Source: Parietaria judaica (taxonomy: Eukaryota; Streptophyta; Magnoliopsida; Rosales; Urticaceae). Taken from it: a stretch of DNA of 64,000 nucleotides. The notes under the pieces were generated by a model. The model did no database searches. It worked only from the letters and a program-made list of their open reading frames with translations, and was not told where the DNA came from. The translations under genes were made by a program, and so were the position numbers. Within the stretch, counting starts at the first letter, position 1. Every line of letters starts with the position of its first letter. Location: NCBI GenBank assembly GCA_954871525.1, contig OX940869.1:23154001-23218000 (forward strand), given 5' to 3'. Positions 1 to 9,704 of this stretch are shown one piece after another.

Positions 1-860
1 AGCAGATCGGGGAGTCGATTGAGGTCTACATCGATGATATGGTGGTCAAATCCCTGAAGGTGACGGCGTATATTGAGCACCTAAGAGAATGCTTCAAGAT
101 CCTCAACCAGCACGAGATGAAGCTCAACCCCGCAAAGTGCACCTTCGGGGTGGTCTCCGGAAAATTCCTCGACTACATGGTTACGCGACGAGGAATAGTT
201 TCCGACCCTAACCAAATCGACGTCATCAAGAGCATGCCCTAACCCCGAAACAGGAGAGAAGTTCAGAAGCTAATCGGGAGGATCGCCGCTCTAAATAGGT
301 TCATCTCACGCTCAACCGATAAAGGTCTCCTTTTCTGCCAGTTGTTGTGGAAGAACAAGAAATTCGAATGGACAGAAGACTGCGAGAAGGCATTTCAGGA
401 GGTAAAGGAATACCTTTTGTTATTGTCAGTGATGACTAAACCAGCACCAGGGGAGCCTTTGTACTTGTACGTGGCGGTATTAGACAAGGCGGTCAGCGGA
501 GTGCTGGTCAAAGAAGACAAGGGGGAGCAGAAACCCGTCTCTTACATCATCCGCAAGCTTCTTGACGCGGAGAAAAGATACCCGCAAGTGGAAAAACTGG
601 CTCTGGCTATATTCGAGGCGTCGACAACGCTGCGTAACCACTTTCAAGCCCACACCATCATAGTCATGACCGAAAGGCCAATACGATCCATTATACATAG
701 CCCCAACCAGTCGGGAAGAATGATGAAGTGGTCGATCAGGCTACGCGCGTACAACGTGGAGTACAGAATACGGACCAGCTTGAAGTCCCAAGTGTTGGCG
801 GATTTCCTGATCGAGCTTCTGACGGAGGCGGCGGAGCAAAGCGACGAGGCCGGAACCTAG
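1..860 (+). pseudogene. gypsy reverse transcriptase (C-terminal part) and RNase H
   Basis: The YIDDMVVKS motif near 30-55 is the RT catalytic D-D box, followed by the thumb (HLRECFKIL, KLNPAKCTFGV). A stop at 240-242 and a change of frame interrupt the connection region (LIGRIAALNRFISRS). From 342 the frame reopens and encodes the RT-RNase H boundary (FEWTEDCEKAFQEVK) and the first RNase H (LYLYVAVLDKAVSGVL, then PVSYIIRKL and EKRYPQVEKLALAI). The stop at 858-860 falls just before the second RNase H. Family assignment is firm; the protein is not functional as read. Confidence 0.85.
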
Positions 861-1223
861 AAGCTGAACATCGATGGGTCGGCCACATTGCAGGGGTCAG
901 GCATCGGGATCAGACTGGTCTCCCCTATGGGAGAAGTCATAGAGAAAGCATGCCGGCTCAGCTACCGCACCACAAACAACAAAGCAGAGTACGAAGCACT
1001 CATCACCGGGATGCAGCATGCCCTCACCATCGGGGTCAAGTGCCTGGAAGTCTTCTTAGACTCCCAGCTGATAGTCAACCAGGTCAACGGGGAATACGAA
1101 TGGCACGACGAGTGGATGGAGGCTTACGCTCGAGTCGTTGAGTCCCTCTCCAAGAAGTTCATATGCTTCAGCCTCACCCAGGTTACGAGGGGAGACAACA
1201 CTTACGTAGATGCACTGGCATGA
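861..1223 (+). pseudogene. second (archaeal-type) RNase H of the gypsy element
   Basis: The reading LNIDGSAT opens the fold (catalytic D). It is followed by SYRTTNNKAEYEALITGM, the conserved N-N-K-A-E-Y-E-A-L segment with the catalytic glutamate, and then FLDSQLIVNQVNGEYE with the third acidic residue. This is the archaeal/plant-type RNase H that Tat-lineage elements carry in addition to the normal gypsy RNase H. It sits immediately after the stop at 858-860, in the same region of pol, and ends at a stop at 1221-1223. All expected acidic residues are visible, so the domain itself is well preserved although the polyprotein is broken. Confidence 0.8.
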
Positions 1224-1425
1224 CTGGGTTCAACCACCGAAGCCGGCGCGCAATGAACGATCACGGTAGAAACGGTTAAGAAGCCCAGTATCCCAATAGA
1301 GAAGGGACCCGAGAAGAAGAAAGTGAGAGTCGATGACGGTAGAAAGCACGGCACGATGGGCGATGAGAGGATCAACGACATCGAGGAAGCCACCGAAGAG
1401 CAAGAGGAAGATCAAGGCGTGATCA

Positions 1426-2722
1426 GTGACGATAGGGGCGACGACTGGCGAACCCCCCTCCGCAGATACATCCTCGATGGCACCCTCCCCGAAGATCGAT
1501 AGAGAGGTGAGGAAGATCAAAACAAAGAGTTCGAGGTACACTGTCCTGCAACAAAAACTGTACAGGAGAAGCTTCGCCAGACTGTATCTGAGGTGTCTGG
1601 GAGAGAAGGAATATGAGTATGTGCTGCGAGAAATCCACGGTGGGGAATATGGAGACCATTCTGGCGGCCGCTCACTACTACGGAAGGCCAAAAGGCATGG
1701 CTTCTTCTGGGAAACCATGGTCGCCGACTGCAACGATCACGCCAAGAGATGCGACAAGTGCCAACGTCATGCCCCTTTCATCAACTGCCCGATGGAAGAG
1801 CTCTCAACGCTCGCCGTCTCATACCCATTCATAAAATGGTCAATGGACATCGTCGGGCCCATGCCCATCGGCAGAAAGCAGAAGAGGTTCATGCTCGTAA
1901 TAACATACTTCTTAACGAAGTGGACGAAAGCCGAGTCCTACGCTAGCATCAAGGACTCCAATGTCAAGAGCTAAGTCTGGAAGAACATCTTCACCTGCTT
2001 CGGCCTACCAAGGGAGATAATCGCCGACAACGGGTCACAGTTCATCTCAAGACGCTTCCAGGACTTTTGCAGGCGTTGGAGAGTCAAGTTGAACACCTCA
2101 ATGCCCCGATACCCGCAGGGCAACGGAAACGCTGAGGCGGTCAACATAACTATAACCACACCATCAAGAACAGGCTCGACGAGAAGAAAGAGTTTTAGGC
2201 TGAAGAACTGCTGGGCGTGTTATGGGCTTACCGAATAACCCCACACTCGGCGACCGGAGAATCCCCTTCGCCCTTGCCTTCGTAGTCGAGGCGGTGATCC
2301 CAGTGGAGGTAGGAATTCCAAGCCTCAGACGGACGATGGCCCCGCGTAACGAAGAGGCCAATAACCAGAGCTTACGGCACCAGCTTGACCATATCGATAA
2401 AATGCAGGAACAGTCACGCGTGCACATTGCCAACTACCAGAGCACGATAGCCCGCCACTACAACAAGATGGTCTGGCCAAGGAGATTTGGGGGGGGGGGG
2501 GAATAGGTCCTCACACGAGTCTTCCAAAACACAGCGGAGATCAACGCCGGCATACTCGGTCAAAGCTGGGAAGGACCATACCTCGTGGCAGGAGTCATCA
2601 AGCCAGGCGTCTATGAGCTCCAAAATTCCGAGGGCATAAAGGTGATACGTAGCTGGAACGTGAGACACTTGAAGAAATACTACCAGTCTAGCGCCGAGCA
2701 TAGACGACAAAGGCGACGGTGA
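1426..2722 (+). pseudogene. gypsy integrase, interrupted
   Basis: The HHCC zinc region is visible (HGGEYGDHSGG, then CDKCQRH). The catalytic core follows: WSMDIVGPMP (first Asp), ADNGSQF (second Asp) and NGNAEAVN (Glu). A stop at 1972-1974 splits the core between the first and second acidic residues, and further frame changes occur near 2197 and at a run of about 14 G at 2489-2502. The C-terminal domain (NAGILGQSWEGPYLV, then VRHLKKYY) ends with a stop at about 2722. No chromodomain is seen, which fits Tat rather than chromovirus lineages. Residues 1224-1425 encode a linker I could not follow in one frame. Confidence 0.8.
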
Positions 2723-2907
2723 AACTTCGACGAGTCAAACTCCTATGTAGTTTAACAATTTTATTTTGTCAAAGTGTGATATCCACTATCTTTATATTAA
2801 GATTACCTCCAAGCTCGAAATTAGTGACCAACTTTATTTTATAAAAATCCCTAGCATGCAGAAGAAAGCATAATAGTCGACGATGCAGCAATCTCGAGAA
2901 CCAAATC
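2723..2907 (+). other. retrotransposon 3' untranslated stretch, no gene
   Basis: AT-rich spacer between the integrase stop and the tandem-repeat block. I see no open frame or structured element in it. Confidence 0.5.
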
Positions 2908-3236
2908 TACCGGGGGGGTCCTGAAACTACCGCGTCGTCGGCAAGACCAACGACGCCTACCAAAAAAAAAAGAGAAAAAAGCACGGCAAGGTATGGCCTA
3001 GGATCGACGGCGCAACGACGCCTAGACCGAAACTACCGCGTCGTCGGCAAGACCAGCGACGCCTACCATAAAAAAACAAGCACGGCAAGGTATGGCCTAG
3101 GATTGACGGCGCAACGACGCCTAGACCAAAACTACCGGGTGGCTCCTGTAAACTACCGCGTCGTCGGCAAGACCAGCAACGCCTACCAAAAAGGAAAGAA
3201 AACGGATCGATGGTGCAACGACGCCTAGACCGAAGC
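2908..3236 (+). repeat. tandem repeat of ~106-120 bp, about 3 copies, in the gypsy 3' region
   Basis: Copies of a unit beginning CTACCGGG and continuing AACTACCGCGTCGTCGGCAA recur with the second motif at 2925, 3031 and 3151. Each copy continues through GACGCCTACC, an A-run, CGGCAAGGTATGGCCTAGGA and GCAACGACGCCTAGACC. The third copy lacks part of the middle. GC-rich repeats of this kind between pol and the 3' LTR are known from Tat/Ogre elements and can seed satellites (family knowledge). Confidence 0.8.
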
Positions 3237-3362
3237 CCAGCCTTGGCAGTCACCCTAAGCACCAGAAGTCGACCATGTCGCAAGTACGCCCAACGTAGCT
3301 ACTTAGTGATCCTCGATCACGCCCAACGTGCCATCGATAGGGGATGCCTTATCGACGCGTTC

Positions 3363-3505
3363 GGTTACCCAAAAATATATATATATACATACATATATAT
3401 ACAAATCAAATACCATCATTGAAAAAAAAAGCGACCTTTTATATTCATATTTTAAAACGATTTCATATTACAAGGACAGCAAAAAAAAAAAAAATCATTC
3501 GACAG
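3363..3505 (+). other. AT-rich spacer with TA/CA microsatellite and A-run
   Basis: Short TA/CATA repeat near 3374-3402 and an A-run near 3480-3494. No coding signal. Confidence 0.6.
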
Positions 3506-3539
3506 GACGTCTCGGTCGGACGTGGGTACCTCAGTGAGT

Positions 3540-3620
3540 GAGATATTAACAACAAACTGAGTAGCAGGCTTGGGCACTTGAAAGGCCCAGGCTGCCACTG
3601 AGTTTGTTGTTAAATATCTC
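3540..3620. other. 81-nt near-perfect hairpin
   Basis: The arm starting GAGATATTAACAACAAACTG pairs with the downstream arm ending GTTTGTTGTTAAATATCTC. The inner GCAGGCTTGGGC / GCCCAGGCTGC stretch pairs too, leaving a loop of about 9 nt (ACTTGAAAG). About 36 paired positions with a few mismatches and one bulge. It lies between the tandem repeat and the 3' end of the antisense ORF. It could be a foldback insertion, a precursor-like hairpin, or an RNA structure of the retroelement; sequence alone does not decide. Confidence 0.7.
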
Positions 3621-3658
3621 AATCTGTGAGACACGCACAAAACTGACGAGCGAAAGCT

Positions 3659-4546
3659 CTACGCTGAGAAGTCGAAGGGGTCCTCCATGTTACCCTCGAA
3701 GGCCCGGGTGGGGACCGACACTTCATGCTCCGGGGCCGAGGTAGACAAAGCGGCAATGTTGGAACCGTACTCGCCTTGCGACGACGATGGATCGAGAAGA
3801 GCTTGGCCTGCGCCTAGAGCCGCCATCCGAGACTCGTCGACAGAATGGGGGTCATATGGAGACAAAGGAGGGGAGTTGGGGTCCTCGGCGGATTTCTGCT
3901 CCTACTCCGCCACATCGCGAGTATACTCCTCGCGGAGAGCATACCACCTCTCGACACGAGACCGAAGACCTTCAATCGTCGCGCCGGCAGGAAGGCCCTC
4001 GACCAAGAGAATATTGGCCCGACACCCGGCAAGACTACAATGGGAGTCAATGGACTCGTCGAGCGTATGGTATCTCTCATGCAGCTGATCGAGTTTGTCT
4101 TGGGACGCCTGGAACAGCCCTAGACGCGCAGCCTTCTCCTCGGCAGGCTCCGCTCGCGTTGCCTCCAATTCCGAGGCAAAGTTGTTCAGCACATATCGGG
4201 CCTGGTCCAACTCAGCGGACAATTCCCTAACCCGATGAACGAGCTCATCCTCCTCGGCAGCAGGCGACCCCACAATCCTGCTAATCTGGGCAAGACGGTC
4301 GGACTTATCTCGAAGCCCCGCCTCGAGGGCCTCCTCGGCGGCACGGTGACGCCCTCACTCCTTCGCCAACTGAGCTTCATCTGACTGAAGAAGCTTTGCC
4401 TCCGCTTCAAAATTGATGTTTGCCTCTTCAAACGAGGCGGTTGCCACAACAAGCTTCGAGGCAGAGTCGTCCATCTCTTGGTGAGCCCTCCGCTCGTTAG
4501 AAACCGCCATCTCAAGCTGAAGCTTGACCTCAGTAATGGAGGGCTA
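3659..4546 (-). pseudogene. antisense coiled-coil ORF of the gypsy 3' region (aORF), two stops
   Basis: On the minus strand a single frame runs from about 4546 down to 3659, broken only by TGA at 4355-4357 and TAG at 3902-3904. It reads as an acidic, Ala/Glu/Leu-rich coiled coil (EMAVSNERRAHQEMDDSA; ELVHRVRELSAELDQAR; ERYHTLDESIDSH), followed by a low-complexity tail ending EDPFDFSA and a stop. Retand-like elements carry an antisense ORF in this position (family knowledge); its function is unknown. The start is not defined because no convincing ATG caps the frame. Preservation of the frame across nearly 0.9 kb, in an element whose pol is badly broken, is notable. Confidence 0.6.
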
Positions 4547-4664
4547 ACTATTAAGGTCGGATGCGGTCGGACCCATTTAGTGAAGCAACAGGCGACGCCC
4601 ATTGCTAATTAGCGAGGCGACGATGCGCGAGGGCGACGAGAGATGGAAAGTATTGACCTTGCGG

Positions 4665-4790
4665 GGCGTAAGTACCGAAAGTCGGCGGGAGAAGTCGAGA
4701 GCGACGACACGTGGAAGATCGACAAGAGAAACGTCCAGGGAGGGCATAAGTACCACGAGTCGGCAGGAGGGATCGACAGCCGGTCGACGC
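4665..4790 (+). repeat. 78-bp imperfect tandem duplication
   Basis: GGCGTAAGTACC at 4665 recurs as GGCATAAGTACC at 4743, followed in both by GAGTCGGC-like and GGAGAAGTCGA / GGAGGGATCGA sequence. The period of 78 bp is a multiple of three. It lies just upstream of the inferred LTR. Confidence 0.6.
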
Positions 4791-4807
4791 CGCGGGCTGA
4801 CAGCCAA

Positions 4808-5199
4808 TGTGATGGGCATTTATGAGGCCCATACCAGTCCTACCTACCCGGCATGATAGACGCCCTCCCGCCGCCACAAATCATGGAGTTTGCCATGCCG
4901 GTGCCAACTACCCCGATAAGAATGATGGAACATGATTTATGGCGGGAAAATGGGCAAGAACTAAGGCTATAAAAGGCAAGAGAAGCCTCATTTGTATGGG
5001 GATCGGAAAAAAAGAATAGAGAGAGAGAGAGAGAGAGAAAGAAAATTTGTAAACGTCGAGAAAGCAAGAATGAAATACACATTCATTTCGGTTATCATTA
5101 TTCGAGTCTTCTTAGCTAATAAACGAAAGAAACCGAACTCTTTTTTTTAAAACGAGGATTAAACCTTGTGATTGTTGAGAGCTCAGAACTCCTTCAACA
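4808..5199 (+). mobile_element. probable 3' LTR of the gypsy element
   Basis: The stretch begins TGTGATGGGC, contains a TATA box at 4968-4974 and an AATAAA-like signal near 5120, and ends CCTTCAACA at 5199, beyond which the DNA becomes ordinary AT-rich intergenic sequence. TG...CA ends fit an LTR. No clear polypurine tract precedes 4808 and the 5' LTR is not in the window, so the left edge is uncertain. Confidence 0.45.
4941..4974 (+). promoter_or_regulatory. LTR promoter: TATA box with an upstream E2F-type site
   Basis: GGCTATAAAAGG at 4965-4976 is a good plant TATA box. GGCGGGAAAA at 4941-4950 is the reverse complement of the E2F consensus TTTTCCCGCC, about 20 bp upstream. Function is inferred from motif match only. 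Confidence 0.5.
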
Positions 5200-6347
5200 C
5201 AACTCTAGAAATATCTAAGTAACTTGAACTTCGAATGGAATCACTGATTAGTTAATATATACCATGTCATATAATATATGTTCTTTTTCCATAACTATAT
5301 AAAATCTTGAAACTTTATTAAAGCTAAGAAGATCATAATATTAAAATAGATGATCGATGAAATACTACGAGGTATATCTCTTAAGCTTTTGTAATATAAT
5401 TAAAAACCATTTATGATCTTATATGATCCCTTAAGTTAACCAAGCAAACTGGCTTGGTAGGTAAGACACTGGCATAATAAATAACTAGAAATAGAATCTG
5501 TACCATACAACGCGTTAGGTACATGAATATCCCAAAGCTTATCTTTCTAATCAAACCTACCACACAAGATTTTCTTTCTCATTTTATAAGGAAAAAGAAT
5601 TTGTTCAACATAGAAAATTTAATATTATGTTACACTTACATGACCTTTCTCATCAGTTGAATTTCATCACAAATCACTTATTCGGTCTTAAAAACCTTGC
5701 AAATCAGTCAACGGTACGGGTGCCTCAAATCTTTTCTTTGCCTACCCACTATGAGAAGAATTTAAATCGGTAGTAAAGAAGTAGGCCAACTTTACACCTC
5801 TATTATTGCACTCACTTTGATATCACTCTAATGTACTCGCGAAAAAAAGTATCTAAACTTTTAGCAATTGAGCTGGCCTAATTTCAAAGTGAAAAATAAC
5901 AGTAAAAGAATCTAAAATCAACAAAGAAGATGAGACACATTTTTTCGTCTTTTTCTTTTTTTATTGATGTTGGTCAGGTTTTTTTTTTTTCTATTATAAA
6001 ATCATAACTATGACAGACATTTATCTAACATCTTCTCTCATTTGAATTGGACGGGAAAAAAATTTGTACAGAAAAGGTGTTGCGCCATATTTGTTGACAT
6101 CGGGTACTTTTACTGCTATTTTTTACTTTGAACCCCTACTGCATGATCCGTTGGTCAAATATTAGGTACTTTTGCCGTAATTTTCCAGATTAAGCCTCTA
6201 TCTGAAGCCAATAAATAGGTGGCACTGCCGAGAGAGAAATCATGCAATCCAAAATAACAACTTATCATTTCCAAATTCCACTCTAGTATAGTTTGATACA
6301 TATATAAACTTATATTATATAAAGCAAGATAGTGTATTACAGATCAT
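5200..6347. other. intergenic region upstream of the NIP gene
   Basis: AT-rich with no coding frame. A TATA-like CATATATAAAC at 6298-6308 and TATTATATAAAG near 6312-6323 lie just before the NIP start codon and are the best core-promoter candidates. Around 6100-6190 there are lines such as GGTACTTTTACTGC and GGTACTTTTGCCG that look like decayed dispersed repeat, not assigned to a family. Confidence 0.5.
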
Positions 6348-6506
6348 ATGGCTTCAATGGATCATCCAACTATCATCACCATGAATGATGTAACAGACAA
6401 AACCGAGGCATTTCAAAACCAAAAACCAAAACTCAAAATTTCGACGTCGAAATCCGTTGAAGAAAATTGTGAGTATCAGCTTCTCAAGAAGGTATACGAT
6501 ACGAAG

Positions 6507-6555
<49 letters not shown>

Positions 6556-7327
6556 ACACTATATTCTCTCGTTAGGTTTCCTTTTAAAGACATAAATTAT
6601 ATATATATAGTACGTGTTCGCTCTCTGCCAAATAAATATACATATAAGTATACAGCATAAAAGTAATATATTACTGTTCTCATTACTACTATTGTCTATG
6701 TGACGTGCGTTATTATATTTAACAACGTGAGATAGAAACAAATAAGGATTCCAATATCCCAGATTCCTCTTCGTAATATTATGTGTGGAAAGGATATAAT
6801 ATATAGATATGTATATATATATATATATATATATGACAGGTTGTGGCAGAGATCATAGCGACCTATCTGTTGGTGTTCGTGACATGTGGCTCAGCTGCGC
6901 TGAGCAAAAGCGACGAGAAGAGAGTGTCGAAGTTCGGAGCTTCGGTAGCCGGTGGGCTCATCGTGACGGTGATGATCTACGCCGTCGGCCACATTTCGGG
7001 CGCTCACATGAACCCTGCTGTCACTCTAGCTTTTGCCGCAGCTAGGCACTTTCCATGGAAACAGGTGACCATCCTAGCTCTTTCCTCTATGTATTTGAAA
7101 CACCTAATTACCAATTGGATTCTAAATAATCATGCATAATGATATAATAAGTTATAACGGTGCATGTACTATTAAACAATCAATAAAAAGGGGCAATATT
7201 CTTGTCATTGCTATCTCCTTTTCTTTTTGTAAGTAAAGATATATATGTATAGAATATTACAAGAGTACCAGAAATATATATATATTTATATATTTTTGTT
7301 AGTGGGTTTATTAAAATTGAAAACCCA

Positions 7328-7370
<43 letters not shown>

Positions 7371-9103
7371 AGACACGTAGACATAGATCATACTCAAATG
7401 TGAGGTTTCACGGCGCGGCCCTTTATCTGAATAGTCACAGCTTTCACGGCTCGGCCCTTCATTTGTCGAAATAACTTAATCGGGGATACGATTAAATTAT
7501 TTCGACAAATGCTTCAAAATTATTCTCCGCGAAATCCCTTTCAAACTCAAGACCGGTCCTTGAAGAGGAGTTGGTAGCTGTTTAATTATTTTCATTATAT
7601 TTGTGTATAACGAACCACATGCATGTTAGGAGTGAGTTAGTTAGCTTCACTTGTTTCTCTTTTGGGTCCACACCCCGTTATTACATTCGTATTGTTCCTA
7701 TCACTACATTTTCCAATAATAGCCATCCAACCAAAAGAACTATATATAAATATGTGTATATATATATATATATATTTGTGTGCTGCGTGCACATATATAT
7801 ATGTTTGTCTACACTGTATAAGGAAATTTGTAAAATTAGAAAAAATAAAAATAAAAAGACATGAAATTCATCACAAAAGCTTGCTTTTGATTTGATTTGG
7901 GATATTGTAATGTACTATTATATGCATGTATATATATAGAAAGGGACATTTCGTTCTCTATCATAGAGGACTTGTCCATGTTACATTACTACCATGTCGC
8001 TAAATTAAATTGAACAGGTACTCTATAGCTGGATTTCTTATTATTAGTAGCTTTGTCTTCTTCTTTCCAAAACTATTATTTGTGTTAATTCACTCATTTG
8101 TTGTCTCATTGATGTTTATTTTAGTTAAATGGGCTCAAATACTTTGTTAACGAATTTATTGACAACAAGAGTCTTCCTTTTATCTTATAAACATTGTTAA
8201 GTCTTTTTAACAAATACTCACACACCTTATTAGTTAGACTTGATTCGCCCCTTAATCCGGCGAGTAGAGTAATATCCTAATACATTGTTTGAAATTAACA
8301 ATGAAAATGCGGTATTGCAGGTCCCGATTTATGCAGCAGCACAAATAACAGGAGCGATATGTGCGTCGTTCACGTTGTTGGAATTGTTGCACCCAATCAA
8401 GAACCTTGGCACAACTTCTCCTTCAGGTTCAATCGCTCAAGCTCTGCTTATGGAGATTGTCGTCACTTTTTCCATGATGTTCATTACTTCCGCCGTCGCC
8501 ACCGACACCAAAGCTGTAAATAATCTTAAGCACCCAATATACCATAATTTCAATCTGTTTTTATTTTATTATGTGAATAATATGTGTTCTTTTTTCAGGT
8601 GGGAGAATTAGCAGGCATAGCAGTTGGATCTGCAGTATGTATAACGTCTATTCTGGCTGGGTAAGCAAGAGTAACACAAGATTTTCTTCGGTTTTTCGAA
8701 TAAATTTGAACGATATTATACAACTTTTTTCAATAATATATCAATGGTGACAAAGGGTCAACATGTATATAAGTAAATTGAGGTGAAAAAGTTCGACGAC
8801 AAAATATATAAAAATAAAAAGGCTCGTTAACAAACAAAAAAGACCCGGAATTGAGTATTGAGGGTATTGTACAGACCAATATCAGGTGGTTCGATGAACC
8901 CAGCAAGGACATTGGGACCGGCCATTGCAAGCTCAAGCTATACTGGCCTTTGGGTGTACTTTGCCGGACCGGTCATCGGAACTTTACTCGGAGCATTGTC
9001 GTACAATCTTATCAGGGTCACTCCGAGTCCTGCTCAAGCTAAACCGTCGATCAAACTCCGGCGAATGATGATGAGCAACGAAGAGCCCCTCGAGTCAGTG
9101 TGA
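6348..9103 (+). CDS. NIP2: NIP-type aquaporin, NIP2/Lsi1-like (subgroup III), predicted silicic acid channel
   Basis: A membrane channel of the nodulin-26-like intrinsic protein family. Five exons join cleanly with GT-AG introns: 6348-6491, 6840-7064, 8321-8515, 8599-8660 and 8875-9103, giving 284 aa with six expected membrane helices. Both pore motifs are canonical: [13 protein letters not shown] in exon 2 and [14 protein letters not shown] in exon 5. Aligned to Lsi1, the aromatic/arginine filter reads Gly (AGGLIVTV), Ser (CITSILAG), Gly (SGGS) and Arg (NPAR), the G-S-G-R set of NIP subgroup III. I count exactly 108 residues between the two NPA motifs, the spacing reported for silicon-permeable NIP2s. 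Family knowledge links this filter to silicic acid, arsenite, boric acid and urea passage in the plasma membrane; transport here is inferred. The first 48 aa are cytosolic and poorly conserved. The start is the first ATG after the TATA-like sequence. Confidence 0.92.
6509..6548. repeat. (TA)20 microsatellite in NIP intron 1
   Basis: Uninterrupted TA dinucleotides beginning 17 bp after the exon 1 splice donor. A shorter TA run (about 6810-6834) lies directly before the intron's acceptor. Confidence 0.95.
7331..7366. repeat. (AT)18 microsatellite in NIP intron 2
   Basis: Uninterrupted AT dinucleotides inside the 1256-bp second intron. Confidence 0.95.
7460..7511. other. 52-nt palindromic hairpin in NIP intron 2
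   Basis: CATTTGTCGAAATAA at 7460-7474 is the perfect inverse of TTATTTCGACAAATG at 7497-7511. AATCG/CGATT continue the stem towards the centre. Two imperfect direct copies of TTTCACGGCGCGGCCCTT (about 7407 and 7442) sit just upstream. Probably a small foldback element remnant. Confidence 0.7.
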
Positions 9104-9566
9104 ACTAGTTTCTTATAATATTTGTAAATCATGATCAGTAATAATATTATAGATAATCTATATATTATTTGATACGACTCTAAGCTAATGCCAAAAATTA
9201 TAATGGCAAAGAAATATTCATGTTTCATCAATGAAATCTATATAAATTATACGTTAATGAACAAGTTTTTGAATTTATCATCTATATAGATAATGAGTCA
9301 TCATTATCTGACCTCGCCTTTCGTTGGGTAGCTTTTCTTATATATAATTATATATGGTATCACATAGTACAATTACACCTTACAATTATATATCAGATTT
9401 CATATTATTTAATATACATATATATATAAGACTTTTTTGTCTCTGTGGTACAAAATAATCGATGGAACCCTTGGACATCAAAGATACAGCATAGAAAAAG
9501 GATTAAAATTTTGGAAGCGCGTCTTACTCAATGGCCTAAGGAAAAAAAAAAGTTGTACACGAAAAA
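9104..9566. other. NIP 3' flank, no gene
   Basis: AT-rich sequence holding the NIP 3' untranslated region (possible polyadenylation signals in the ATAATATT-rich stretch near 9140-9160) and then the pre-insertion DNA of the copia element. No other feature seen. Confidence 0.5.
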
Positions 9567-9571
9567 GTTAG

Positions 9572-9695
9572 TGTGAAAGTTGGATTGGGAAATTTAATTT
9601 TCTTATTCATTGAAATGGGTATTTACACCCTTAATTACAAGAAAGGAAATTGTGATAAAAGTACCACAAAGATAAAACCTATACATTATTCTACA
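9572..9695 (-). repeat. copia 3' LTR (left copy)
   Basis: 124 bp, preceded by the target duplication GTTAG and followed inward by the polypurine tract. It matches the copy at 15081-15204 except at six positions. Confidence 0.95.
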
Positions 9696-9704
9696 CTCCC
9701 CCTC
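9696..9704 (-). other. copia polypurine tract
   Basis: Read on the minus strand this is GAGGGGGAG, immediately before the 3' LTR; it overlaps the stop codon of the RNase H frame at 9703-9705. Confidence 0.85.

Larger units (their letters stand above)
1..5199 (+). mobile_element. Ty3/gypsy LTR retrotransposon, 3' half, dual-RNase-H (Tat/Retand-like) lineage, degenerate
   Basis: The window opens inside reverse transcriptase. Downstream, in plus-strand order, come RNase H, a second archaeal-type RNase H, integrase, a ~2 kb 3' region with a tandem repeat and an antisense ORF, and an LTR-like end with a TATA box. A second RNase H after the first is the hallmark of plant Tat-clade gypsy elements (family knowledge), and antisense ORFs between integrase and the 3' LTR are known in Retand-type members. 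In-frame stops and frame changes at about 241, 860, 1223, 1972 and 2505 show the copy is dead. The 5' half and 5' LTR lie outside the window. The right boundary is inferred from the CAACA end near 5199 and the change to AT-rich DNA. Confidence 0.85.

Noticed and set aside
2489..2502. Run of about 14 G as a possible programmed frameshift site
   Set aside because: More likely slippage in a dead element or a sequencing artefact; other lesions already break the frame.
6509..6593. Ile-Tyr repeat ORFs on both strands
   Set aside because: Translations of the TA microsatellite in the NIP intron.
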